64,000 nucleotides of DNA from Methanomicrobiales archaeon (GTDB taxonomy: Archaea > Halobacteriota > Methanomicrobia > Methanomicrobiales > JACTUA01), in contig JASEFH010000007.1 of NCBI GenBank assembly GCA_030019205.1, positions 47,589 to 111,588 on the forward strand. The letters run 5' to 3'. Both the position numbers and the translations under genes were made by a program. Below, piece by piece: positions 45,791 to 53,897 of the stretch. Under the pieces are notes generated by a model. It saw only the letters and a list, made by a program, of their open reading frames with translations. It searched no databases and was not told the DNA's origin. Position 1 is the first letter of the stretch. Every line of letters starts with the position of its first letter.

Positions 45791-46285
45791 CTATAGTACA
45801 TGTGCATCTTTTAACGTCTGCTTTATCCAGATTTTATCGTGCTGGGGCTTGAGAGAAGCGACGACTTCCACTAACTCATCGTCATTGCTAACATCAAAGT
45901 TGTCCTTGACATAGAGTGCCGTTGCGATTATCGATAGAGTGAGTGCGTTGTAGTGACCGTATTTCGCAACGATAGCGTTGATCTTATCTTTCATCGGGGC
46001 ATCGAGAACATGCTCGTAGCTGATTCTCCCAGGTTCGATGAAGTAGCCCTTATCCTGCTCCCAGCGAATGGTGACAAGACCAATCTCACTGGCCAACTCC
46101 AATTCACTGGCAACCTCGCCAGAATAGGGGCCATAGTGGTACATTGAATAATTAAAACCTGAATCGAGTTGCCGGGTCAACAGATATCCAATTTTTTGAA
46201 CGATCGTCTTGCCAATCTGTTTATGGGGATCCTTCTCATGCAATTTTCTGACGATGTACTCGACAAGAGCCGTTCCCTCAAACAT
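45791..46285 (-). CDS. YwgA/Panacea-like (SocA-type) protein
   Basis: 164-aa protein. The N-terminal half has KTIVQKIGYLLTRQLDSGFN and YSMYHYGPYSGEVASELELA, a pattern shared by YwgA proteins and the SocA/Panacea antitoxin group; the second half is helical (ALTLSIIATALYVKDNFDVS). I prefer the ATG at 46285; a GTG at 46297 behind GGGGAG is the alternative. It lies immediately downstream of an HD-domain gene, an arrangement also seen for ywfO-ywgA in Bacillus. Suggested role: partner or regulator of the HD hydrolase, possibly in defence or nucleotide homeostasis; inference. Confidence 0.72.
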   Translation of the reverse strand: MFEGTALVEYIVRKLHEKDPHKQIGKTIVQKIGYLLTRQLDSGFNYSMYHYGPYSGEVASELELASEIGLVTIRWEQDKGYFIEPGRISYEHVLDAPMKDKINAIVAKYGHYNALTLSIIATALYVKDNFDVSNDDELVEVVASLKPQHDKIWIKQTLKDAHVL

Positions 46286-46313
46286 GCTTCCAGACACAAT
46301 TCTCCCCTCTGAT

Positions 46314-47593
46314 TCACACCATCTTTTCCGCCCGCTCTCTGTCTTCGGGTTTGACGTACAGTCTGATCTGCCTAACATCGCCAATATTTTTAACTATCGG
46401 CGAGCGTTCCGAAAGTGGGCTCGTGGATTGATCCTTTGTAACGATCATGATCTCTTTGTTGCCCTTCTCATGCCTGTTCGTGTCGTACCAGACTCTGGGA
46501 GATTCATCTACCCAGTACCAGATCCCTTCATCGTCCAGTATCTTCATCCATGAGCTCAGTTTTTCATCGTCTTCTGGCGTGGGAATACCCCTGATCTCGC
46601 GGATCCTTCGGATGTGATCCCTTGTCTTTATGGATCTACACCAGTAGTTATCATCGCTGTTCTTCAACCACTGCCACATCTCATAATCGTCCAGTTTCAA
46701 GAATTTGGTCAGTTCTTCGCCTTCTGGAGACGGCAGTATGTTGCTCTTCGAGACTATGGCTTCCTGATACATTTTATCGAAAGCCCTGCGGGTCTTATGG
46801 AAATAAACTTGAGAGAACATCTGATATCTGGCGATTATCAGGGCTTCTGCAACATAACGCCCCCCTTCGCGTATACCCAGGGTGACATCCTCGCTCTCAG
46901 GATCGATTCCGAGAGCGACGCTTACAAGAAGCCTTTCGAGGTCGTACACGCCGTACTTCACGCCGATGTGAAGAGAATCCCGCAGAAGATAATCGCCTCG
47001 ATCCGCGTCGAGCTGACTTGATATGAGTATCTTCCAGAAGACCCTCTTGCCCAGATTTTTTGGATTTCCTTCTATGAAGTCCGCCAGGTCGTCAGCCGAG
47101 ATATTAAAATTCATCCGATTCGTACGGTGCTCTTCGATGACTTCCCGCAACGGTCCTTTGATAATCGCAACGGTATAATCCTCATGTTTATATGGCTTTG
47201 GATTTTTGGATTTATTTTCAGGATCGATTCGGAGGTATGAGAGAACGGTGCATGGCCGACGTCGTGAAGTAGAGAAGCGAGTCTGACAAGCTGTCGATCT
47301 CTCTTGAGACCGCTCTCCTCGTAACACAATTGGTCAGATAAAACACGCTTATTCAGATCATTTTCAAGAATCGCATCATACATCTTGGTAGCCAGGTGCA
47401 TGACACCAAGAGAGTGTTCAAACCTGGTGTGCACTGCTCCGGGATAGACCATCTCCGTGAAGGATAACTGTTTGATTCTCCTAAGCCGCTGGAAAACGGG
47501 GTGGTTAATGATCTCCTTCTCCCAGCTACTGAACGGGATAAATCCATATATCGGATCCCTCACTTTAAATAGCGTCACCGGGAGATCCCTCAA
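46314..47593 (-). pseudogene. HD-domain (YwfO/SAMHD1-like) hydrolase gene with one frameshift
   Basis: The N-terminal 115 or so residues (from ATG 47593: VRDPIYGFIPFSSWEKEIIN, FQRLRRIKQLSFTEMVYPGA, HTRFEHSLGVMHLATKMYD, LLHDVGHAPFSHTSES) hold the HD motif of COG1078 enzymes, metal-dependent nucleotide phosphohydrolases. The remainder (PYKHEDYTVAIIKGPL, GNPKNLGKRVFWKILISSQL, DRGDYLLRDSLHIGVKYG) is in a different frame that opens near 47215-47232. One missing base restores a normal protein of about 425 aa. The break lies in an A-rich stretch, so both recent inactivation and sequencing error are possible. Confidence 0.82.
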
Positions 47594-47820
47594 TCAGTAT
47601 TGTATTTGTATTTATCTTCTTAAATAACGGTAGTTCTCAACTTCATCGGATTTTACGATTAATCTGGAACCGGTCATTCTGTGTACTGCGTCCATCCATA
47701 TCTTCACGGATCGCCGGTCAGGATCTGCTTCTGATGCCTGGTTGGAATAAGGTAAGCTGGACCACAGGTATCCTGAATCTGCAGATGATATCCTCTGGCA
47801 GCAGTATATGCTGGGATTAA

Positions 47821-48060
47821 TTAAAGGCCATAATGCTCATTTTTTTGGGTGAATAGCCGATAATTTCGGCCATTTTTCCGAAGCCCCTCAGGCACGTTTG
47901 GAGGGGCTCTTCTGGGGGTAGACGATGTCCACATCACCCCGACTGTCATGACGGGCTGCAATCCCCTCCTGAGGGGCTCGAGAAGAGCCCTTAAATTGCT
48001 CATTTTCGGAAATAAGGCCAACATAATCGAAATCCCCTTTAATGGCCCCTTTTTCGGGGG
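47821..48060. repeat. Nested inverted-repeat element
   Basis: Three inverted pairs nest around one centre: GGCCATTTTTCCGAA (47868) with TTCGGAAATAAGGCC (48005), 13 of 15 positions; GCCCCTCAG (47883) with CTGAGGGGC (47969), perfect; and GGGCTCTTCT (47904) with AGAAGAGCCC (47981), perfect. The element could fold into a long branched hairpin. It might be a decayed miniature transposable element or encode a structured RNA. No protein frame is credible. Confidence 0.6.
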
Positions 48061-48370
48061 GTCGGGATCGTAGATCAGAGCCGGATCGGGGAAATATCGG
48101 TTTTAAGGCGACTTCATGATTGCGTTGGCGATGGTGATCCCAGTTTCCGTGAACACGGGGTGGAGCATATAAAGGGGAAAAGGACCCCCCCTAATCGGCT
48201 CTGTTGGAACCATACCAGAGAGGATCTCTTCTACCGAAAGATCTATGGCACAGGGCTCCTTGCCTCTTTGTGCAAAGGAAGAGCAATGAGCAATTACCAA
48301 ACTTGCAGAATACATATTTCAGAGGATTTCGATTATCTATCACTTCAATCTACCGGATCTCTCACTATCC

Positions 48371-49452
48371 CCCTGTTTCCTCAACCGTGTCTCCTCTTTC
48401 TCCTGAGCTCCTTTGATGGGAAGGAATTTTCCGGCTGTCTTCGATCGCTACCGCTCGGACGGGTGTCGATGGATCGTACGGAGCTGCGTCAGGTTGAACG
48501 CAAGACAGGAGAAGAGATTCTTGAGAGGGACCCGGGCGCCGGTGGTGACCAGGACATGTCCGCCCTGGAACACCCGCTCGATCACGGCGAACGGCCGGTC
48601 CACGAGTGACCGGGTCCGGCGGATCGCCCGGTTCCTTCGGTTCTCCGGGATGGAGAGCGGATGCCCCCGGACCGCCCGGTGCAGGGTCTTGTCCAGGGAT
48701 GCCTGCGGTATCACCCCGAAATTGCCGGCATCCCGGTAGACGGTCTCCCCTTTCTGGGAGAGGTCGACCTGGCTGTCATGGAGAGCGGCGGGGGTCGTCT
48801 CCACCCGTCGGATGAGCTGGTGGTCTCTGTCCATCAGGATGGGGAGTTTGAACCCGAACAAGGACTTCTTCCCCTTCTTCGCCCAGGTACCGTCCTGGCT
48901 CCGCCGGGTCTTCGCCTCGTCTCCCCGGAGCGTATCCGCAAAGGCTTGGCCCGGATCGGCCGTGATGAAGGTCGCATCCTGGATCACCCCGCGCCGGATC
49001 TGTAGGCCTTTCTCGTCCAGCTGCCGCTGGAGTTCCTCCCAGATCGCCTTCTCCTTCCCGGTCTCGATCAGCCGCTCCCGGAAGTACCAGACGGTGGTGT
49101 GATCCGGGATCGTCTCCGGGAATCCCAGGAACTTCCGAAAGGAGATCCGGTCGTTCGCCTGGCGCTCCAGTTCCGGATCAGAAAGCCCGTAGAGGGACGG
49201 GAGCACGAGCAGCTTCATCATGAGAATAACGTCCATTTTGGGCTGTCCGCCCTGGCCCTGGTCATTGATGTACAGCTGGCCGATCACCGGCCGGAAGGCC
49301 TCCCCGTCGATCAGAGATGCGAGGTCAGAGAGCTTATCCCCGAGTCTCTGGATGCGTTTGTACTCCTCGTTCAGGGCAAAATCGGTGAGTGAGTCCATTA
49401 CTCACGTATGCGTCGTGCGCAGGTAAAGCTCTTGCGGTTGAAGGGGAGGTTA
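48371..49452 (-). mobile_element. IS5-family insertion sequence inside hsdS
   Basis: One intact transposase gene with possible imperfect inverted ends sharing TCAACCG (48381-48387 and, inverted, 49435-49441). The right end falls inside an hsdS gene, whose frame stops matching its family near 49453. The hsdS remainder is not found beyond the left end, so the insertion was followed by deletion. Confidence 0.65.
48448..49398 (-). CDS. IS5-family transposase
   Basis: 316-aa DDE transposase with the IS5-family domain order. The N-terminal part has LNEEYKRIQRLGDKLSDLAS and LMMKLLVLPSLYGLSDPELE; the DUF772-type part has ISFRKFLGFPETIPDHTTVW. Catalytic Asp residues are in VIQDATFITADPG and in TVYRDAGNFG, and the Glu in RPFAVIERVFQGG. 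It is intact and full length, so this copy may still move. It differs from the other two IS5-type elements in the window. Confidence 0.92.
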   Translation of the reverse strand: MDSLTDFALNEEYKRIQRLGDKLSDLASLIDGEAFRPVIGQLYINDQGQGGQPKMDVILMMKLLVLPSLYGLSDPELERQANDRISFRKFLGFPETIPDHTTVWYFRERLIETGKEKAIWEELQRQLDEKGLQIRRGVIQDATFITADPGQAFADTLRGDEAKTRRSQDGTWAKKGKKSLFGFKLPILMDRDHQLIRRVETTPAALHDSQVDLSQKGETVYRDAGNFGVIPQASLDKTLHRAVRGHPLSIPENRRNRAIRRTRSLVDRPFAVIERVFQGGHVLVTTGARVPLKNLFSCLAFNLTQLRTIHRHPSER

Positions 49453-49603
49453 TTCGAAATCCTCCCATGTACTTAAAGATTCGATTCGGGGTTTTCTCTG
49501 GAATAATCTGGCTTGCCAGTTCAAGTAAATCATTTAGTAATATAATCTCCCACTCCCCCGGGATCTCCCCGCTATCCGTCTCCTTGTAGCCCTCACGCAC
49601 CAT
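49453..49603 (-). pseudogene. hsdS remnant (type I restriction specificity subunit)
   Basis: From ATG 49603 the frame reads MVREGYKETDSGEIPGEWEI, then LASQIIPEKTPNRIFKYMGG. The opening (GYKETxxGEIPxEWE) is the standard start of target-recognition domains in HsdS proteins. It is cut after about 50 codons by the IS5-family insertion. The remaining ~350 residues are missing. Confidence 0.78.
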
Positions 49604-49708
49604 ATCCAGCCTCCTGCAGGTAAATACCCGGCCGTCCCATTCCCGGGCGCTCACCGGCGAAGGGCGTTTGCATCGGCAGAATCGCGGCCAGCACCGCCCG
49701 TTGCGCTC

Positions 49709-51601
49709 TCATAGATTCCCTCCAATCTCCATCCCAGGCGCTGTCCGATACCCCTGGCGGGGATGATTGCGGATATTCTTGTATTTCGCCTCAATTCTGC
49801 CGTCTTCCAGCATAGGATTGATATAGTGGTTCCGGAGCGAGTCCTTCCCGCGGTTCAGCAGATCCGCCAGGTCATCGAGGGTCAGGTAATCCTCCTTGCA
49901 GAGCTGGAGTATTGTTGCTTCAACGACTTCTCTGGGCGCTTTCCGCAGAGATCTGACCGGTTCCGCAATCTCACGCAATGTATCCAAATGTTCGGAGTAC
50001 CTCGGCAAATGTTCGGAGTTTGCGGCATAATGTTCGGAGCTCTCGACCAAATGTTCGGAGTTCGACTTTAAACAACCTCCCCCGGCTCCGAACATTTCAT
50101 CTCCCATCGGGTGGCGACCTGGCCGGTAGTAGAAGGTGTTTCTGCCCGAACCCTCGCTTATCAGCAGTCCTTTTTCGACCAGACCGTGGAGAGCAACGGT
50201 GATGTCGTGAGGGTGTGCTTTCGTCACCTCCTTCAACCTCCCGTGGTTCACGCATCCCTCACAGTGGGCGGTCAGGAGAGCCAGCCGCTCGATCTCACCA
50301 AGTTTACTGAACGATTCGCCGAGCTCGGCCTTCAGGTCCTCGACAGCCTCCGTCGGCACAAGGCTGATCATTTTGAGGATGAAGATCGTCTGATTACTCT
50401 CATACCGCTCTTCAAGCACCGGTTCGCGCCAGTGCTGGAGCTGCCAGTTCCGGTAGATCTTCAGGAATCCCGATCCCGCTTGCTCGCCAAGACCGATCAA
50501 CTGAAACATCTTCTGGAGGTTCCGATTCCGGCAATCGCTAACACCGCCCCTTATTGCTTCGGCTTTTGGCACCCTCATCAGGCCCGGGTTCCGAAACCCG
50601 AACAGATCGGGGCGTTTCACGACAAGAATTGAGCAACTACCCGAATAATCAGCATGAATCAGAGTATTTACCAGCGCCTCACGCAAGGCCTCGTGGACCG
50701 GAGTCTCTTCGACTCTTTCGTCGCCTTTCAGCTGAAAAGGCACTTTCAAGTCGCTTGAGAGTCGCTTCATGACGATGCGGTAAAAATCATATAGATTCCC
50801 CGACCACGACCCATCGAGTGTGACCCGATCAACCCAGCGGGTTTCGGGCGTCTCCCGCTCCTGGTAGTCCACGATGTAGGTGGGAACAGCATCGAGGATC
50901 GATCGGAACTTCCCGAACATCAGCAACCCTGCGAGCGTGAGCCCTTCCTTTCCCGTCTGTCGATCCCGTGCCCATCCACCGATCTGCCGGAGGAACTCCA
51001 GGTCGTTGCACTCGTTGAACGGGTGATCCGGCTTGCGATTGGAGAACTGCTGCCGGTAGATTCGAAAAGATTCTTTATCAAGATCGTCTAGACCGTAGTG
51101 TTCCAAGATAACAGCATCGCGGGTGTCATTCACCTGCTCGCCAAGCATCTGCTTCACAAGGTCGGGCGGACACAGGTAATCACCCTCGTTATTGCGCCGG
51201 TATGTCCCCATTAAGGGATTCTGCCCGATGTATACCGGGCGCTGCTTCCGTGAAGCTTGAGGGATCCGAACAAGGATCACTGTCTTCCCCTCGACTTGGA
51301 CCGGTGCAATGTCCCGGTTCTGGAGGAGGTTGACACTCGCCTTATTTGGGTTATTCAGTGAATTCCAGATGTCCTGTATGATCTTCTGGCTATCGGGCAG
51401 ATCGTGGAAGACAACGCCATTCCGGGTTCCTTCCGCGCCGAGGATAATATAACCGCCTTCTGTATTCGCCATCGCAGAGTACGTCTCCCAGAATGAGCCA
51501 GGGAGTTCTCCCTTGCCGTTCTTCCCCCGTGCAGTCTTCAACTCGACGTCATAGCCCTCCTGCAACGACGCCAGATCAAAGAAGTCTTTACTCATCGCCA
51601 A
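49709..51601 (-). CDS. AlbA_2 (Schlafen-like) / ATP-binding transcriptional regulator-type protein
   Basis: 630-aa protein of the COG2865 type. The N-terminal AlbA_2/Schlafen domain (about 12-130) has EGYDVELKTARGKNGKGELP and YSAMANTEGGYIILGAEGTR. A GHKL-like ATP-binding domain (about 290-430) has VHEALREALVNTLIHADYSG and FGFRNPGLMRVPKAEAIRGG. Winged-helix segments follow near 470-520 and at the C-terminus (YLTLDDLADLLNRGKDSLRN). Between them lie four SEHL/SEHY repeats (about 525-555). It sits between remnants of hsdM and hsdS; such proteins are often embedded in archaeal type I restriction loci, where their role is unclear. Confidence 0.87.
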   Translation of the reverse strand: MAMSKDFFDLASLQEGYDVELKTARGKNGKGELPGSFWETYSAMANTEGGYIILGAEGTRNGVVFHDLPDSQKIIQDIWNSLNNPNKASVNLLQNRDIAPVQVEGKTVILVRIPQASRKQRPVYIGQNPLMGTYRRNNEGDYLCPPDLVKQMLGEQVNDTRDAVILEHYGLDDLDKESFRIYRQQFSNRKPDHPFNECNDLEFLRQIGGWARDRQTGKEGLTLAGLLMFGKFRSILDAVPTYIVDYQERETPETRWVDRVTLDGSWSGNLYDFYRIVMKRLSSDLKVPFQLKGDERVEETPVHEALREALVNTLIHADYSGSCSILVVKRPDLFGFRNPGLMRVPKAEAIRGGVSDCRNRNLQKMFQLIGLGEQAGSGFLKIYRNWQLQHWREPVLEERYESNQTIFILKMISLVPTEAVEDLKAELGESFSKLGEIERLALLTAHCEGCVNHGRLKEVTKAHPHDITVALHGLVEKGLLISEGSGRNTFYYRPGRHPMGDEMFGAGGGCLKSNSEHLVESSEHYAANSEHLPRYSEHLDTLREIAEPVRSLRKAPREVVEATILQLCKEDYLTLDDLADLLNRGKDSLRNHYINPMLEDGRIEAKYKNIRNHPRQGYRTAPGMEIGGNL

Positions 51602-51610
51602 TCACTTCCA

Positions 51611-51830
51611 TCAGACTCCCTCTCCCGCACCATACCCGAGCTCCCGCAAGTAGCCATCCAGACGTTCCTTCGCCGCGTCCCGCTCCGCCTCGATATCGGG
51701 GGCGGTCACCCGATACTTATCTCACCAGTTCTCGTAGATCGCCATGAGTTCCTAACGCGATTGGGTCAGATAACGCTCCAGCCCGGCGGCCAGGCAGTCA
51801 TAGAGGTGAGATTCGAGTTGTTGGAGCGTA
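51611..51830 (-). pseudogene. hsdM C-terminal remnant with two in-frame stops
   Basis: One minus-strand frame reads LQQLESHLYDCLAAGLERYL, TQSR, stop (TAG), ELMAIYENW, stop (TGA), DKYRVTAPDIEAERDAAKER, LDGYLRELGYG. This is the usual C-terminal helix pattern of type I methylase HsdM subunits (IYENWWDKYRVT...LRELGY). Nothing of the methylase domain remains upstream. It shows that the AlbA_2 gene was once part of a type I restriction-modification operon. Confidence 0.72.
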
Positions 51831-51922
51831 AGTATTACCGTGGCTATGCCCCCCAAGTTCCAGGTTATTATCGCGGGATTGTTATTAGAGATCTCCTCTT
51901 TTCCAGAAGATACAATTATCCA

Positions 51923-52417
51923 ATGGCTTCAAAAGGTTTTTTATACGAGCATTTGAATTCCCTTTGTACGACCAACGGGATTGCCTCCTCCAACCGGGAT
52001 AACTGGAAGATCCTCGATGTGAAGCAGATCTGGGGAGTACCCAAGCGGAATAAAAACCTCATGCACCGGGTAAAGCCCGGCGATACCATCCTTGTCTACG
52101 TCCGGCAGGAGAAGGAGGGCGACACCATCCTCCCTTCCGCGATAACAGGCGCCTACGAAGTCATCTCCGAGCCCTACGAGGACCACTCCCGCCTCTTCGT
52201 CACCCCGAAGCATATGGGGGACGAGGTCTTCCCCTACCGCATGAAGGTCCGGCCGGTCGCAGTTTTTCAAGAACCCCTCGAGTTCAAGCCGCTGATCAAG
52301 GACCTAAAATTCATCACGAACAAGACGACGTGGAGCGGCCACCTCAGGATAGCCATGCGCGAGATCCCGGAGGAGGACTACCGGCTCATCCTCAAGCGAG
52401 CCGGAGTGGAGGCATAA
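51923..52417 (+). CDS. EVE-domain protein
   Basis: 164-aa single-domain protein of the EVE (PUA-like) fold. Visible family features: DNWKILDVKQIWGVPKRNKN, the VKPGDTILVYVRQ strand, AITGAYEVISEPYEDHS, FPYRMKVRPVAVF, and the closing WSGHLRIAMREIPEEDY. EVE domains read modified bases, such as 5-methyl- or hydroxymethylcytosine, and are often fused to modification-dependent restriction nucleases. I use the ATG at 51923, which begins at the domain and has ATACAATTAT upstream as promoter. The next two genes follow at 3 and 4 bp, so they form an operon. Confidence 0.85.
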   Translation: MASKGFLYEHLNSLCTTNGIASSNRDNWKILDVKQIWGVPKRNKNLMHRVKPGDTILVYVRQEKEGDTILPSAITGAYEVISEPYEDHSRLFVTPKHMGDEVFPYRMKVRPVAVFQEPLEFKPLIKDLKFITNKTTWSGHLRIAMREIPEEDYRLILKRAGVEA

Positions 52418-52420
52418 CCG

Positions 52421-52849
52421 ATGCCCGCGATCACCGGCGTCGCCTTCCCGGTCCCCAAACACCTCATGCCCCGGTTCTTCAAGGACGGCAAGACCGTCTT
52501 CATCAAACCCGCCACCGTCTTTAAAGAACTCAAGCCGGGCATGAGACTCGTCTTCTACCAGTCCCACGAGGATACCGGCTGCGTCGGGGAGGCGACGATC
52601 AGGCGGATCGTCATCTCAGAAGACCCTCTCGCGTTCTTCGAGACCTTCGGCGACGCGATCTTCCTGACAAAAGAGGAGACAAAAGCCTACGTCGGGAGCC
52701 AGGAGCGCTGGCAGGGGGTCCGGGTAAGGAAGGGAGAGGGCAGGAAGAGGGACTGGATGGCGCTCGAACTCGAGGATATCCGGGAGTACGCTACGGTCAA
52801 GAAACCAAAACGGTTCGTGCCGGTCGGGGGGAGGTACCTGCGGGAGTGA
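52421..52849 (+). CDS. DUF365-like archaeal protein
   Basis: 142-aa protein. The opening ITGVAFPVPKHLMPRFFKDG, then KTVFIKPATVFKELKPGMRL and VFYQSHEDTGCVGEATIRRI, match the archaeal DUF365 type, which has a PUA/ASCH-like fold. The rest is a charged helix and a strand ending RFVPVGGRYLRE. Function is unknown; PUA-like folds bind RNA or modified nucleobases. It is sandwiched between the EVE gene (3 bp) and the nuclease gene (4 bp), so a shared role is likely. Confidence 0.7.
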   Translation: MPAITGVAFPVPKHLMPRFFKDGKTVFIKPATVFKELKPGMRLVFYQSHEDTGCVGEATIRRIVISEDPLAFFETFGDAIFLTKEETKAYVGSQERWQGVRVRKGEGRKRDWMALELEDIREYATVKKPKRFVPVGGRYLRE

Positions 52850-52853
52850 GCCC

Positions 52854-53789
52854 ATGGGAGACATCCGTATCTTTCGCATAGACGGGCCGGAAGCCCGCGA
52901 ACTCAAGGGATCTTCTGTCGCACTCGAGAAATCCCTCCAGGTCTACATCGAGAAGAACCTGGAGCACCTACTCGGGATCACGTTCCTTGAGAGCGAATAT
53001 CCCACCGGAAAGACGCACGGTGGCCGCATCGATACCCTGGGGATCGATGAGAACGGTTTTCCAGTCATCATCGAATACAAGCGGGCCATCAATGAAAACG
53101 TCATCAACCAGGACCTCTACTACCTGGACTGGCTCCTCGATCATAAAGGCGAATTCGAGTTGATGGTTCTCAAGAAACTGGGCAAAGACTACGAAGAGAA
53201 GTTGGACTGGAGCACCCCACGGCTCCTCTGCATCGCCGGCGACTTTACGAAATACGATGTTCATGCCGTCCAGCAGATCAACCGCAATATCGAGCTCGTC
53301 CGCTACCGGAAGTTCGACGACAACCTCCTGCTGTTCGAACTCGTGAACGCGACCACTGCACAGAACGCCGCTACTGCCCTGAGTACTACCGCAAAATCCG
53401 GTGAGGGCACCGGGCCGAGACCGACACGCGCTGCGCCGTCATTCTCTGAAAACCTTGAACGTGCGGATCTGGTTCTGCGGGACCGCGTCGAGGCGTTGAA
53501 GGCCTACATCGAGGCGCTCGGGGACGACGTCCAGACGAAGGTGCTCAAGTTCTATGTAGCCTTCAAGCGGATCAAGAACTTTGCCTGTATGACCATAGGC
53601 GTCCAGAAAAGAGAGATTGTCGTCTGGGTGAAGGTCGATCCAGATGCGGTTGAAATCGAGCCGGGATTTACCCGGGATGTGCGAGAGATCGGCCATTACG
53701 GCACCGGAGACCGGGAGATACTGATCCGCTCCGATGAAGACCTGGAGAAAGCAAAACCCCTGATCCTGCAGAGTTACGAGGCGAACTAA
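52854..53789 (+). CDS. PD-(D/E)XK nuclease-like protein with C-terminal DUF5655-type domain
   Basis: 311-aa protein. The N-terminal domain (about 20-165) has the restriction-nuclease core: HGGRIDTLGIDENGFPVIIE with Asp60 and then E74-Y-K76, the D...ExK catalytic set, followed by the RAINENVINQDLYYLDWLLD helix. This domain resembles the NucS-like/DUF91 group that cuts branched or mismatched DNA. The C-terminal domain (about 200-311: RADLVLRDRVEALKAYIEAL, YVAFKRIKNFACMTIGVQKR) is of the DUF5655 type. With the EVE reader it could act as a split modification-dependent restriction system; inference. Confidence 0.83.
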   Translation: MGDIRIFRIDGPEARELKGSSVALEKSLQVYIEKNLEHLLGITFLESEYPTGKTHGGRIDTLGIDENGFPVIIEYKRAINENVINQDLYYLDWLLDHKGEFELMVLKKLGKDYEEKLDWSTPRLLCIAGDFTKYDVHAVQQINRNIELVRYRKFDDNLLLFELVNATTAQNAATALSTTAKSGEGTGPRPTRAAPSFSENLERADLVLRDRVEALKAYIEALGDDVQTKVLKFYVAFKRIKNFACMTIGVQKREIVVWVKVDPDAVEIEPGFTRDVREIGHYGTGDREILIRSDEDLEKAKPLILQSYEAN

Positions 53790-53897
53790 ACGGAGAATAG
53801 AGCGACGGCGCTCGGTCGGGAATCTCCGGGGCAGAGACTCCCGACCGACACCCGTGCTGAATCCGCCCCCGCAACGGTTTCCGGGATGCCGTCAGGT

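Noticed and set aside
49978..50100. CRISPR-like array suggested by repeated TGTTCGGAG units
   Set aside because: Repeats are about 10 bp, irregularly spaced and in frame within a protein as SEHL repeats. No CRISPR array is present elsewhere in the window.
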